64,000 bases of DNA from Gloeobacter morelensis MG652769 (GCF_021018745.1 NZ_CP063845.1:62001-126000), one strand, 5' to 3'; shown: positions 10,201 to 18,670, numbered from the stretch's first letter. The notes: generated by a model from the sequence alone, not told the origin. Numbers and translations: made by a program.

Positions 10201-11581
10201 GAGGTACCCAGTGTTGAGCGCCCTCGTAGAGGGTCTGGCCAAAAGCTTCCAGACCGCACGCTCCCCCGAAGTGGGCGTCCATACCGACGATCGCGAGCTT
10301 TTCAGGCGGCTGGGGGGCAGCGGGTGCCAGGGCCGCCTCGCAACGATGGCCTTCCGGCTGCTCCAGGATGAGGTGGGCGTTGGCGCCGCCGAAACCAAAG
10401 GCGTTGAGCGCGGCCAGACGGCCGGGATGGGCAACGGTGGCCCGCACCAGCGCCCTGGCGCCGAACAGACCGTCTTTAGAGCGGATCGGATCGCTGACTC
10501 CCACAGTCGGGGGGATCACTCCCGCGTGCAGGCTCAAAACCGTCTTGAGCAGTCCGGCAAGTCCGGCGGCCGGCAACAGATGACCGACGTTGGACTTGAC
10601 GGTGCCGATGAGCGGGGCGCTGTGGTAGCGCCCAAAAAAACGCTCCAGCGAATCGAGTTCGGTCCGATCGCCCAGGGGCGTTCCGGAGGCGTGGCATTCG
10701 ATGTAGCCAATCGAGCGCGGATCCACCTGCGCCTGTTCGTAGGCGCACTCAAAAGTGAGCAGCTGACCGCGCGGACTCGGATTGAACAGGTGTCGGCCCT
10801 GGCCATCGTTCGCGAGCCCCGTACCGCGCACCACGGCATAAATGCGATCCCCGTCGGCCAGCGCATCGCTGTGGCGCTTGAGGGCTACCATTGCCGCCCC
10901 TTGTGCCGGTCGCAACCCCTGCGATGCGCGGTCGAGCGGTCGGCTGGCACCGTCGGCAGGCAGGGCCTTGAGCGCCGCAAAAGCGGCTCGGACCAGCTGC
11001 GGCTGCGCAGCGTGCACGGCACCGGCCAGCATCAAATCCGCTTTGCGGGCGCGCAGATGCGCGCAGGCGAGCTCGACGGCGTACACCGATGAGGCGGAGG
11101 CGGCATCGACGGTGAGGTACCCTCCTTCCAGCCCGAGCGCCCGGCAGATCACCGCGGCCGGATAGCCTGCCACCAGAGCGTTGGCCATCGACGGCCGCGA
11201 GGCTGTACTCACCTGCTCCAGCCGGAGTGCAGAGGTCTCGCGGTACAGAGGAGCGAACAGTTCGCTCGAGCACAGCGTCGGCAGGCAGGATTGGCCGAGC
11301 ACCACGCCGCAGCGTTTGAGAAGCGCTTCGCCGTTGAAGTTGCCGCTGTCGCACAGAGCCCCTCTAGCCACCGCCAGCGACCACTGAAACAGCCGGTCCA
11401 ATCCCTCCAAAAAGGCGGGGTCCAATCGGTAACCGCTCGGATCAAAAGCAAAATCGACCGACAACCCGGTAGCGCAGTCGCCCGGCTCACACCGCCCATC
11501 GAGCAAATTCCGCCAGAACTGGGCCGGATCGTTTGCACCGGGAAACAGGCAGGCTATCCCGACGATGGCTATGCTTTCCAT
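7292..11581 (-). CDS. KS-CLF-AT synthase subunit (PfaB/PfaC/HglC-like) with Cys-to-Ser KS site
   Basis: The protein has 1429 aa. A KS fold fills residues 1-415. Its two histidines are kept (H297 in ECHASGT, H334 in NVGHLL), but the nucleophile position in VDAASASS is Ser162, codon TCC at 11096-11098. A second KS-like fold (about 428-860) has Gln610 in LPAQGAAAS, as in chain-length factors. A C-terminal acyltransferase (about 975-1300) has Ser1079 in GYSLGE and His1198. This matches the KS/CLF/AT architecture of secondary-lipid synthases. The ATG at 11581 overlaps the upstream KR-DH gene by 13 nt. With both KS-like folds lacking Cys, condensation may depend on the KS of the KS-AT-ACP protein. 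Confidence 0.92.
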   Translation of the reverse strand: MESIAIVGIACLFPGANDPAQFWRNLLDGRCEPGDCATGLSVDFAFDPSGYRLDPAFLEGLDRLFQWSLAVARGALCDSGNFNGEALLKRCGVVLGQSCLPTLCSSELFAPLYRETSALRLEQVSTASRPSMANALVAGYPAAVICRALGLEGGYLTVDAASASSVYAVELACAHLRARKADLMLAGAVHAAQPQLVRAAFAALKALPADGASRPLDRASQGLRPAQGAAMVALKRHSDALADGDRIYAVVRGTGLANDGQGRHLFNPSPRGQLLTFECAYEQAQVDPRSIGYIECHASGTPLGDRTELDSLERFFGRYHSAPLIGTVKSNVGHLLPAAGLAGLLKTVLSLHAGVIPPTVGVSDPIRSKDGLFGARALVRATVAHPGRLAALNAFGFGGANAHLILEQPEGHRCEAALAPAAPQPPEKLAIVGMDAHFGGACGLEAFGQTLYEGAQHWVPLPAERWRQLESEPGLLGWYGFEADASALRGAFLERFEVDLWHLRIPPHEADRLDAQQILMVQVAERALAQAGFARGGKVAVIVVAGANLSQGHQWLSAGRLHEQTHPTRVEPAADRLQPHGVLGLMGNLAASRIAALWDFTGPAFVLPAQGAAASFRALELAQMLIASGQAEAALVGAVDLAGGIENVLARHHCEPLNQGAATFGYDRDADGWMVGEGAAAVVLMPTAAAQLQKKPIWALLDAVGFGQTNASQPAAAAIEQAARGTLAAAGIAAEGIGFVEVAGGGSATHDPAEIAGLHAVYRRAESATVALGSATANIGHPQAAAGMASLVRTALCLHDRYLPAIPGWSGPKASHCWQESPFFVPSRAQPWLSAGQGRIAAISALDHDGGYAHAVLSEAPRRAEPPQAADPPFRPHLLVVAAADRADLQTQLEQLEARLGENQALEVLARRCHAAYRSRPDLPYALAIVGHDREEVTAQLRRAHKGIAAAFEQGKTWKTPVGSYFTAEPLGRQTRVAFVYPGAFNTYPGLGQDLLYRFPRCHRRLDELSEDAALLTREKLLYPRSLNALSARERIAHEERLLGDPVAMIDSGLAFAALYTSILQREFAVQPQAAFGYSLGETSMLSALGVWAGCDALCKPLRTSPLFTRCLAGPKLAAREHWAIAPEQATSDLWSSFVLLAPAGAVEQALTEHERVYLTHINTPGEVVIAGDSAQCQRLIERLGCGAVRAPFDGVLHCEAVRSRSEEIARLTTVAIQAKPDLAFYSTAGYAPIDLEAQSIAAALTANLCRRVDFPRLVERVYGDGHRCFIEVGPSGGCARWIAAILGDRPHLSLQIDQRGVSERVAIVRLLAALVSHRVPVDLTTLERGAAGGAAAPKTLSKTIVLGGGRLEPPEQRPGAAVQVPPPPPPWQTPLVQTATASRAHSSFLEQRAASLRQWGAMLQLQLAAAQQVLDAPVQATEHSSGSR

Positions 11582-14019
11582 CGCGCCCTCCCGGATCGGG
11601 CAAACAGGGACTTCAGTTGCGGACCCATCGTCAGGTGCATTCCCTGCATCCGGACGCACAGGCGGCCGCCGGCGTCGTAGGCGGCCGCCTCGCCGACGAC
11701 GCCCGCCTCGGAGTGGGCGGTGCACTCGAAATCGATCGTGAACACTTCGCCAAAAGCCGGGCTGCGAAACTGTTCGATGCACTCCACCCGAGCGGGCAAG
11801 CATCCCTGCCGGTGGTGGTGCTGGACGAAGATGAGGGCCGCTTGCAGCAACTGGTCCAGAATATAGGGATTGAACGCACGGGCGGGAAATTGGCCCTGGC
11901 AAGCCGCGTCCGGCGGCCACACCCGACAGCGGACCTCCACCCGGCGGGCATCGAGGCTCAAAACCGCTTCAAGCCCCCGGAAGCTCGGGCCGTGAAAGAG
12001 CGTCCCATCCTCGTACAGCGGCGCCACGGCAAAGGAGCCTTCTCGGGCACCGTCCGAACGGTGCGACTGGGTAGAGGAGGGCAACTCGGCAAGCAGGATC
12101 GCCCGGCCGCTGAAATGGCGGCGAGCCGGTCCCGGCCCGGCCTGGCTCAAGATCAGCGCGTCGAGTTCGATGCGGCCCGATTGCCTCTGGCCAGGCTCCG
12201 CGATATCCAGATACAGCGTTTGCGGTTCGCCGCCATCGAAGACGATTCCCTTGAGCACTCGAAAATCTTGCAATTGCAAGCAGCGGTAGCCGGCGAACAG
12301 TTGCTCGCACCCATCGACCATCCAGCCCGCTGCGCACATCGAGGGCAGCACGGGGTGCTCGCCAATCCGATGGTCGCGGACGAACGGGTTGCCGGCCAGG
12401 CTCATTCGGCGGGCAATCCGCCAGTGGCGTTGCTCGCAGAGCGGTGCCTGCGGCGCGGCGGGGGCGAGCGGCTCACCGATCACCACCTGCACCTGCTCGC
12501 GGCGTTTGGGTAGCAGTTGCCCGGCAAGCAACCCGACGCCGGTCTCGATCGCAATGCGCGGCAGCGGCAAATTTTGCTGCCGGTAGGCGCGGATCAGTTC
12601 CGGGGTGACCATACCCCCGTCCCAGGCCCCCCAGTCGATTGCCGTCACGTGGCAATCGGGGTGATGGTATTTCACCTCGTGGGCGACTTTGTTGAGAATT
12701 TCGTTGGCGATGGCGTAGTCGCTTTGACCAATGTTGCCAAAAAAACCGACCACCGAAGAAAACAAAATGAGCTGTTCGAGCTGCCCGGCCGGCACCCACC
12801 GCAGCAGGTTCGCCAAACCGGCCACCTTGGCGCCGTAAACCCGTTGAAAATCTTGCTCGGTTTTGTGCTCGATGCGCTTGTCTGCGATGTTCCCGGCCCC
12901 GTGGATGAGGCCGGTGATCGGCCCGGCCTGGGCGGTGGCCGAGCGGATGACCGCTTCGAGGGCGAGCGGATCGCTCACATCGACGCTGTAGTAGAAGGCC
13001 TTTGCACCCGCCCGCTCAACCGCCTCCAGGGTGGCCGCCACCTCGCGCCGCGCCAGCAAGGCGTCGAGGTCGCGGCGCATTTTGCGCGGTTCGGGCTTGT
13101 CTCCCCGCGCGGCGAGGTGGGCCAGCAACCGCTCCTGCAGTTGCTGTTCGCCGTGGCCGTCGGCGGCCCACGGCGGTTCGGGTCCGTCGATGGCCGAGCG
13201 CCCAAGCAACACGAACCGGCAGCGGTAGAGTTTGGCCAGGTGCACCACGCATTGGGCAGTGATTCCCCTGGCCCCGCCGCTCACCAGCAAGACGGAGTGC
13301 GAACCGAGGGGGGCGACCGGCGCGACGGCCGGTTCGCCCCCATCCTCCTCCGGTGCGCAAGTGAGGGTTGTGCGCTGCTCGCCGGTCTGTCCCACCTCCA
13401 CAAGCCGCCGGTCCGGGTCGTCCAGCTCCGCCAGCAGACAGTCCACAGCGGCGTCCACGGCCAAATCCGGGCAGAGATCCACCGCCCGGCAGTAAACGTT
13501 CGGCCACTCTTTGTGCAGACTTTTGCTCAACCCGAACAGACCGCCGGCAAGGGCACTGCAGGGACGGCTGTGCTCTACGCCCAACCGGCCGTCCAGGCGC
13601 GCGACCGTCATAAAACAGCTGCGGGCGCTGCGGGCCGCTTCCTCCAGCGCGCTTTTCAGGTGTTTGGCCAGATAAAAAACGCCCTCAATCAAAGCGGCCT
13701 CAGACGGCAAAAACGCGACGGTACCCCGCTCGACCATCGGCAGCGGCGGGTGCAGGTGCACAAAGGCGCGCACCGTGCCGCAGCGCGAGCGGATCGCCGC
13801 GAGGACCGCTTGAATGTCGCGCTCGCCCGGGGTGGGCACCACCACCCGCTCGATCCCGGCGGGCAAAGCCGGTCCGGCCGCTTCCGCCCATGCGAGCACG
13901 ACCACCCGCCAGCCGCGGGCGCTGAGGGCCGCAGCCAGCCGGGGCGTCAGCTGCGAACCGTCTTCGCTCAACAGGCACGTCGCATCTTCGGGCAAGGCGT
14001 ACTCCAATCGGTCGGCCAT
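11569..14019 (-). CDS. ketoreductase-dehydratase protein of the secondary-lipid synthase (KR-DH)
   Basis: Counting from the ATG at 14019, the protein has 816 aa. An N-terminal non-catalytic Rossmann-like half precedes a KR with SGGARGITA near residue 248, Ser422, Tyr435 and Asn439. A C-terminal hot-dog DH follows, with His550 in DHRIGEHPVLP. It would reduce and dehydrate the beta-keto intermediates made by the neighbouring KS-AT-ACP protein. The ATG has GGAG 9 nt upstream; a TTG at 14025 is an alternative. The reading frame is open further upstream, past the end of the previous gene, with no start codon there. It is exactly the -1 frame relative to the A8 run at 14101-14108. So the protein may also be made as a fusion. 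Confidence 0.88.
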   Translation of the reverse strand: MADRLEYALPEDATCLLSEDGSQLTPRLAAALSARGWRVVVLAWAEAAGPALPAGIERVVVPTPGERDIQAVLAAIRSRCGTVRAFVHLHPPLPMVERGTVAFLPSEAALIEGVFYLAKHLKSALEEAARSARSCFMTVARLDGRLGVEHSRPCSALAGGLFGLSKSLHKEWPNVYCRAVDLCPDLAVDAAVDCLLAELDDPDRRLVEVGQTGEQRTTLTCAPEEDGGEPAVAPVAPLGSHSVLLVSGGARGITAQCVVHLAKLYRCRFVLLGRSAIDGPEPPWAADGHGEQQLQERLLAHLAARGDKPEPRKMRRDLDALLARREVAATLEAVERAGAKAFYYSVDVSDPLALEAVIRSATAQAGPITGLIHGAGNIADKRIEHKTEQDFQRVYGAKVAGLANLLRWVPAGQLEQLILFSSVVGFFGNIGQSDYAIANEILNKVAHEVKYHHPDCHVTAIDWGAWDGGMVTPELIRAYRQQNLPLPRIAIETGVGLLAGQLLPKRREQVQVVIGEPLAPAAPQAPLCEQRHWRIARRMSLAGNPFVRDHRIGEHPVLPSMCAAGWMVDGCEQLFAGYRCLQLQDFRVLKGIVFDGGEPQTLYLDIAEPGQRQSGRIELDALILSQAGPGPARRHFSGRAILLAELPSSTQSHRSDGAREGSFAVAPLYEDGTLFHGPSFRGLEAVLSLDARRVEVRCRVWPPDAACQGQFPARAFNPYILDQLLQAALIFVQHHHRQGCLPARVECIEQFRSPAFGEVFTIDFECTAHSEAGVVGEAAAYDAGGRLCVRMQGMHLTMGPQLKSLFARSGRARWKA

Positions 14020-14063
14020 GGGCAAGCGCTCCAGAACGGCGATGCGCCGCTCGGGGGTCCAGT

Positions 14064-17000
14064 TCAGCTCACCAGCCTCGTCGGCGGGACGGCCGGGGAC
14101 TTTTTTTTGGCCGATCCCTCCGCCACCGCCACCCAGTGCGCACCGATCTGCTCGAGGGTCCGCAGTTCGGCTAGATCCTCCGGTTGCACCTCCGGCAGCC
14201 GACTCAACGCTTCTTGCATCGCAGCGAGGATCTCGATGCGCTTGATCGAATCGATGCCCAGGTCGGCTTCCATCTCCATCTCCATCGTCAACATCTCAGC
14301 CGGATACCCGGTCTTCTCGCTGACAACCTGCAACAGCACCTGCTGGACGGTCGCCCGTACCGACGAACCGTTTGCGGAAGCTTGGACCGGGGGCTCCGGC
14401 GGCGGCGCAGAGGGCGTAAACACCGGTTGGGGCACAGCGGCGGGTTCGACGGCCGGCGGCGCCCAGAAGGCTGCCGCGGCGGCGGGCACCCCTTCGCCGG
14501 GCTGTGGGGGCGCCAGCAGCGCCCACTGCTGCTTCAGCAACTGCACACACGCCTGGGAGTAGGCGACCTGGTGCTTGAGGTAGTGCTCGTGCAGGTTGAG
14601 GGTGCCCTCTTCGTGGTTGTGCAGGTGCACCAGGCTGCGCTCCAGGCTCTTCAGCAACGGCCCGGCCACCTCTTCGAGCATCGCTCCCATCCCGCTTCGG
14701 CCGCCGAACAGGGTGTGCTGCTGCTGCAACAGCTGCAAGGAGACCATCGTGTACTCCGCCTGGTGATTGAGGTACTGCTGATGAACGCGCAGGGTTTCTC
14801 CCTGCTGCTTGCCCAGCTGCGACAGGGTCTGATCGAGGCTGTCGAAAAACCGTGCGTAGACGCTGGTGGTAGCGGGGTGCTGTGACATGGAATGCACCTT
14901 TGGGTGAAATTGCACAACATCAGATAGCGGCAAAGCCGCATGGCCGTTGGTGCGGCCGGGGCCCTGCACTACCTGGGCCGGCGGCGCGCCGTTCGGACTA
15001 TGGACCGGGCGTTGCCCGTTGCGCTTGGCGTTGGTCGATGCCGCCTGGGTGGGCGGTTTGCTCTGCAGGGCTTGTTCGAAGGCGGCACGGGTCTTTTCGC
15101 TCAGGTAGCCGCGACCGTTCAGCGCAATGGTCAAAGCCCGCTTGCCGTCTGCCGCCGCCGGGTAAGGGCGTTGGTAGCCGCTGAGATCCTTGAGCGGGAG
15201 ACCGACAACGCGCAATTGGACCGCCGCTGTGCGCAACTGGCGGTCGCTGTCGCCCCGAGTGCTCGGGTTGAGGGCCACCGCGACGTGGGGGCGTTGGCCG
15301 AGGATGTCTTTGACCAGGCCGGTGAGAATACCCCGCGGTCCGAATTCGACAAAGCAGGCACCCCCCTCGGCGTAGATGCGCTCGATCGATGGTTCGAAAA
15401 GCACCGGGTTGACGATCTGCTGCCGCAACAACGAGGCAATCCCCTCCGCGTCGTCGGGATAGGGCTCTGCCGTGGCGTTCGCGTAGACGGCGACGCTCGC
15501 CGGCTTCAGCTCAACGCTGCCAAGCGCCTCTGCGAAAGGCCCAAGCGCATAATCCACCGCAGGGGTGTGAAAGGCGGCTTCCACCGGGAGCAGCGCGGTG
15601 CGGATCTGCCTGGCTTCCAGGGTTTGCTGGGCTGCCAGGACAGCCGCCCGCCCGCCCGCGAGCACCAGCTGGTTGGGGGAATTGAAGTTGGCGACACTCA
15701 CCCCCTCAAGCTGAGGCAGCCAGGACTGGAGAACCGCTGCAGGATGTTTGACCGCCAGCATTGCCCCGGCCTGGTGGGGCGGCTCGATGGGCGGGGTCAT
15801 CGCCCGGCCGCGCGCCCTCACCAGAGCCAGATAATCTGGTGCGTTCAGCACCCCGGCCGCCCAGAGCGCCGACAGCTCGCCAAAGCTGTGGCCCACGGCA
15901 AAATCTACCCGCAGACCGGCCTCGTGCAGCAGAGCGAACAACGACAGACTCAGCGCCCCGATGGCCGGCTGGGCGTACTCCGTCGCCTGCAGCGCCGCCG
16001 AGTGCAGGGCGCTGTGCGCTTCGCCAAAGCCCGGCTCCGGATAGACCGTCTGTGAGAGCGTCCGTGCGCCCTCCAGGCCAAATAGACCGTCGAAATCCGC
16101 AAAGATTTGCCGAACCTGGGGAAAGTTGTTTGCGAGGCTTCTGCCCATATTGAGGTACTGCGCCCCCTGGCCCGGAAACAGAGCCACCACCTTTGCGCCG
16201 GCTGCCAGGCCGCAGCGGCGGTAATAGATACCGGCCGGATGCTCCCAGGGATCTTCCGGGTCCGCCCCTGCGAGCGTCTCGATCGCCTGGGCGAGCAGCG
16301 CGCAGGCTTCCTCGCGGCTTGCCGCCACAAATCCGAGCCGGGCGGCGTCGCCCGGTATCACCAGAGCGGCCGTCGCTTCGAGCCACTGGGCAAAAACCCG
16401 CTCGCCGCTCTGGCCGCTCAGTTCTTCGAGCAAGGCACGGCACTGTTCCAACAAATGCGTCGGCGTCTCGGCGCAGGCGAGCAACGCCCGGCAAGTGCGG
16501 TGCAACTGGTAGGGCCGCTGGTGTTCGGCTTCGTATTCTTCCAGGACCAGATGGTAGTTGGTGCCGCCGAAACCAAAGGCGCTCACACCCGCGCGCCGCG
16601 GCTGCTGTCCTCGGCTCCAGGGACGGCTTTCGGTGTTGAGATAGAACGGAGAATCCTCAATATTCAGCTCGGGATTGGGTCGCTCGACATGGAGGGTGGG
16701 CGGCAGAATCTTGTGGTGCAAAGCGAGCACCGCCTTGATCACCCCGGCGGCACCGGCCGCTCCCTTGGTGTGACCAATCTGGGACTTGACGCTGCCCAGG
16801 GCAATGCGCGGCCGGGCCGCCGGCCCCTCGCCAAAGACCGTGCGCAAGGCCGTGAATTCGCTGAGATCGCCGGCCGCCGTCCCGGTGCCGTGGGCTTCGA
16901 CGAGGCCGACGCCGGCCGGGGCTATCCCGGCGGCGCGGTAGGCATTGCGCATCGCCTGGACCTGGCCCTGCCAGTTGGGGGCATAGATGCTCTTGTGTTT

Positions 17001-17957
17001 TCCGTCGCTGGAAGCACCGATCCCCCGGATCACACTGTAGATGCGGTCGCCGTCGCGCTCGGCGTCCGCCAGGCGCTTGAGCACCAGCATGCCCAGACCC
17101 TCGCCGAGCAGCGTGCCGTCGGCCCCGGCCCCAAAAGGCCGGATGGTTTGTGTTTTCGACAGGGCCGGCGTCTTGCTGAAGCTCATGAACATGAAAATGC
17201 TGTTGTCCAGATCGAGGCCGCCGGTAATCATCAGATCGCTGCGGTACTCCGTCAGTTCGCTGATGGCCATCTTGATCGCCCCGAGCGAACTGGCGCAGGC
17301 GGCGTCCACCACGCAGTTGACGCCCCCGAGATCGAGCCGGTTGGCGATGCGGCCCGCGATGACGTTGCCGAGCCAACCTGGAAAGGCATTTTCCTCCCAG
17401 CCGACGTAGGCCAGCTTCAACTTCCGCTCGATCTCGCCCGCTTGCTCGTCGCTCAGACCGCTGCTGGTGAGCACCCGATGCCAGGTGGGGCTTTGCAATC
17501 GGGTGGTGAGGGGCACCAGCAGTTGCATCGTGCCGCCGACTACCCCCAGAATCACCCCGGTGCGCTCGCGTACCGCCTGTGCCGCCCCGGCGTACCCGGC
17601 ATCCGCCAGCGCCGCCTTCGCCACGACCAGACCCAACAGCTGGGTGATATCGGTGACTTCCAGGATGCTTGGGGGCAAACCGAATTCCAAGGGATCAAAC
17701 GGCACATCCGGAATAAAACCGCCGCGCTTGCAGTAGGTTTTGTCGGCGGCGGACGGGTCCGGATCGTAGTAGTCCTCGACGCGCCAGCGCGTCGAGGGTA
17801 CCTCGTCGATACAGTCCCTTTTGTTGAGGATATTCTCCCAATATTCCTGCAAATTTCCAGCCTTTGGAAAAATAGAAGCCATGCCAATAACGGCAACGGG
17901 AACCCTTTGTAAAGCATCCCGTTGCTGTTCCGATTCGGTGCGTTGCTCCTCAGCCAT
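14064..17957 (-). CDS. KS-AT-ACP synthase subunit (PfaA/HglE-like)
   Basis: The protein has 1297 aa. The KS has Cys221 in VDAACASS with His356 and His396. A malonyl-type AT has Ser691 in GHSFGE and His797. A Pro/Ala-rich linker follows, then one ACP with Ser1237 in LGIDSIKRIEI, the signature typical of PUFA-synthase ACPs. Only one ACP is present, where PUFA synthases often carry five or more in tandem. The linker has two related helical units (about residues 1034-1084 and 1100-1148). The ATG has AGGAG 8 nt upstream. It probably performs the main condensations in making a long-chain acyl or polyketide lipid. The gene ends 44 nt before the KR-DH ATG. Confidence 0.93.
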   Translation of the reverse strand: MAEEQRTESEQQRDALQRVPVAVIGMASIFPKAGNLQEYWENILNKRDCIDEVPSTRWRVEDYYDPDPSAADKTYCKRGGFIPDVPFDPLEFGLPPSILEVTDITQLLGLVVAKAALADAGYAGAAQAVRERTGVILGVVGGTMQLLVPLTTRLQSPTWHRVLTSSGLSDEQAGEIERKLKLAYVGWEENAFPGWLGNVIAGRIANRLDLGGVNCVVDAACASSLGAIKMAISELTEYRSDLMITGGLDLDNSIFMFMSFSKTPALSKTQTIRPFGAGADGTLLGEGLGMLVLKRLADAERDGDRIYSVIRGIGASSDGKHKSIYAPNWQGQVQAMRNAYRAAGIAPAGVGLVEAHGTGTAAGDLSEFTALRTVFGEGPAARPRIALGSVKSQIGHTKGAAGAAGVIKAVLALHHKILPPTLHVERPNPELNIEDSPFYLNTESRPWSRGQQPRRAGVSAFGFGGTNYHLVLEEYEAEHQRPYQLHRTCRALLACAETPTHLLEQCRALLEELSGQSGERVFAQWLEATAALVIPGDAARLGFVAASREEACALLAQAIETLAGADPEDPWEHPAGIYYRRCGLAAGAKVVALFPGQGAQYLNMGRSLANNFPQVRQIFADFDGLFGLEGARTLSQTVYPEPGFGEAHSALHSAALQATEYAQPAIGALSLSLFALLHEAGLRVDFAVGHSFGELSALWAAGVLNAPDYLALVRARGRAMTPPIEPPHQAGAMLAVKHPAAVLQSWLPQLEGVSVANFNSPNQLVLAGGRAAVLAAQQTLEARQIRTALLPVEAAFHTPAVDYALGPFAEALGSVELKPASVAVYANATAEPYPDDAEGIASLLRQQIVNPVLFEPSIERIYAEGGACFVEFGPRGILTGLVKDILGQRPHVAVALNPSTRGDSDRQLRTAAVQLRVVGLPLKDLSGYQRPYPAAADGKRALTIALNGRGYLSEKTRAAFEQALQSKPPTQAASTNAKRNGQRPVHSPNGAPPAQVVQGPGRTNGHAALPLSDVVQFHPKVHSMSQHPATTSVYARFFDSLDQTLSQLGKQQGETLRVHQQYLNHQAEYTMVSLQLLQQQHTLFGGRSGMGAMLEEVAGPLLKSLERSLVHLHNHEEGTLNLHEHYLKHQVAYSQACVQLLKQQWALLAPPQPGEGVPAAAAAFWAPPAVEPAAVPQPVFTPSAPPPEPPVQASANGSSVRATVQQVLLQVVSEKTGYPAEMLTMEMEMEADLGIDSIKRIEILAAMQEALSRLPEVQPEDLAELRTLEQIGAHWVAVAEGSAKKKSPAVPPTRLVS
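14100..14121 (-). other. candidate -1 ribosomal frameshift site (A AAA AAG)
   Basis: On the coding strand an A8 run (14108-14101) is followed by G. In the frame of the KS-AT-ACP gene it reads AAA AAA AAG, so A AAA AAG (14106-14100) is in the phase known from dnaX. A GGAGGG element (14121-14116) lies 9 nt upstream. After a -1 slip the next codon is GTC at 14100, in the frame of KR-DH. That frame stays open for 27 codons to its ATG at 14019. The fusion would be about 2129 aa with KS-AT-ACP-KR-DH order. Confidence 0.5.
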
Positions 17958-17989
17958 GCGGGCAGCTCCTAATTGACTTGGACAGCCAT

Positions 17990-18157
17990 CTATTTGGACT
18001 CGAAAATTTCGCCGCCGCCCACGGCGGCATCCGGGACGGACGGGTTTTGAATCGCCTGGTTTTGGCTCTGTTTGACGGCGATATCGATGCGAATATTCTC
18101 AAGGGCTACTGCGAGTTTGATCAGCCGCTCGTAGTAGTCGTCAGCAGGCGTGTTCAT
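17990..18157 (-). CDS. small hypothetical protein (55 aa) heading the synthase operon
   Basis: An ATG at 18157 opens a 55-codon frame ending in TAG, 32 nt before the KS-AT-ACP start. The product begins MNTPADDYYERLIKLAVALE. It has an amphipathic helix-forming first half, an Ala/Gly-rich centre and the end FESK. An AGGG element lies about 10 nt upstream. There is no Cys, no membrane segment and no family I recognise. Same-strand close spacing suggests cotranscription with the synthase genes. Its reality rests on protein-like composition, spacing and the ribosome binding site. Confidence 0.5.
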   Translation of the reverse strand: MNTPADDYYERLIKLAVALENIRIDIAVKQSQNQAIQNPSVPDAAVGGGEIFESK

Positions 18158-18169
18158 CGGGCAAGATCC

Positions 18170-18577
18170 CTATCCATGGGTACGCAATCTGATTCCCCGG
18201 CTGTTGCGGTAAGTAAATTCACCGACCGAAGGATTCGGCCGTCGCGGATCGACCGTTCCGGTCGTCTGTTGCCACTGCTCGCCGGTGGCCACCTGGCCGC
18301 TCACCTGGCCGCTTTTATCGCGGTGACAGGCAATCCAGGCTGCTCCGTGGTTCGGGCAAAAAAACTCTTCAATCCAGCGGGTCCGATCCACCAGGGTCGT
18401 AGTGGCGGCGTGCAGCAGCGTGGCGGTTTTTTTGGTCAGCCCCAGCAACTCGCGCGCCTGCTCCACCGTCGTCGAATAGACAAAATGTTTCTTGCCAGGC
18501 ATGCGCCAAAGACGCAAACCACAAGTCGGGCAGTAAATTTCGACGCGATTGAGTGCTCGGCTACGTTTTTGCGCCAT
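18170..18577 (-). CDS. conserved hypothetical zinc-ribbon protein
   Basis: This is a 135-aa basic protein, with an ATG at 18577 chosen because the upstream extension has no protein character. CPTC near residue 15 and a later CPNH pair form a probable zinc-ribbon ligand set. A central KKHFVYSTTVEQARELL stretch looks like a small alpha/beta segment. No enzyme function can be assigned. It ends 13 nt before the 55-aa gene at the head of the synthase operon, so it may be the first gene of that transcript. Confidence 0.6.
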   Translation of the reverse strand: MAQKRSRALNRVEIYCPTCGLRLWRMPGKKHFVYSTTVEQARELLGLTKKTATLLHAATTTLVDRTRWIEEFFCPNHGAAWIACHRDKSGQVSGQVATGEQWQQTTGTVDPRRPNPSVGEFTYRNSRGIRLRTHG

Positions 18578-18670
18578 AGGAACACCTGCTGTAGAAATGG
18601 TCAAAAAATGAGCGAATCCGCCGCTATGCCTGCACCAACGCAAGGGCATAGATGGTCCTGGCAAGGCACA

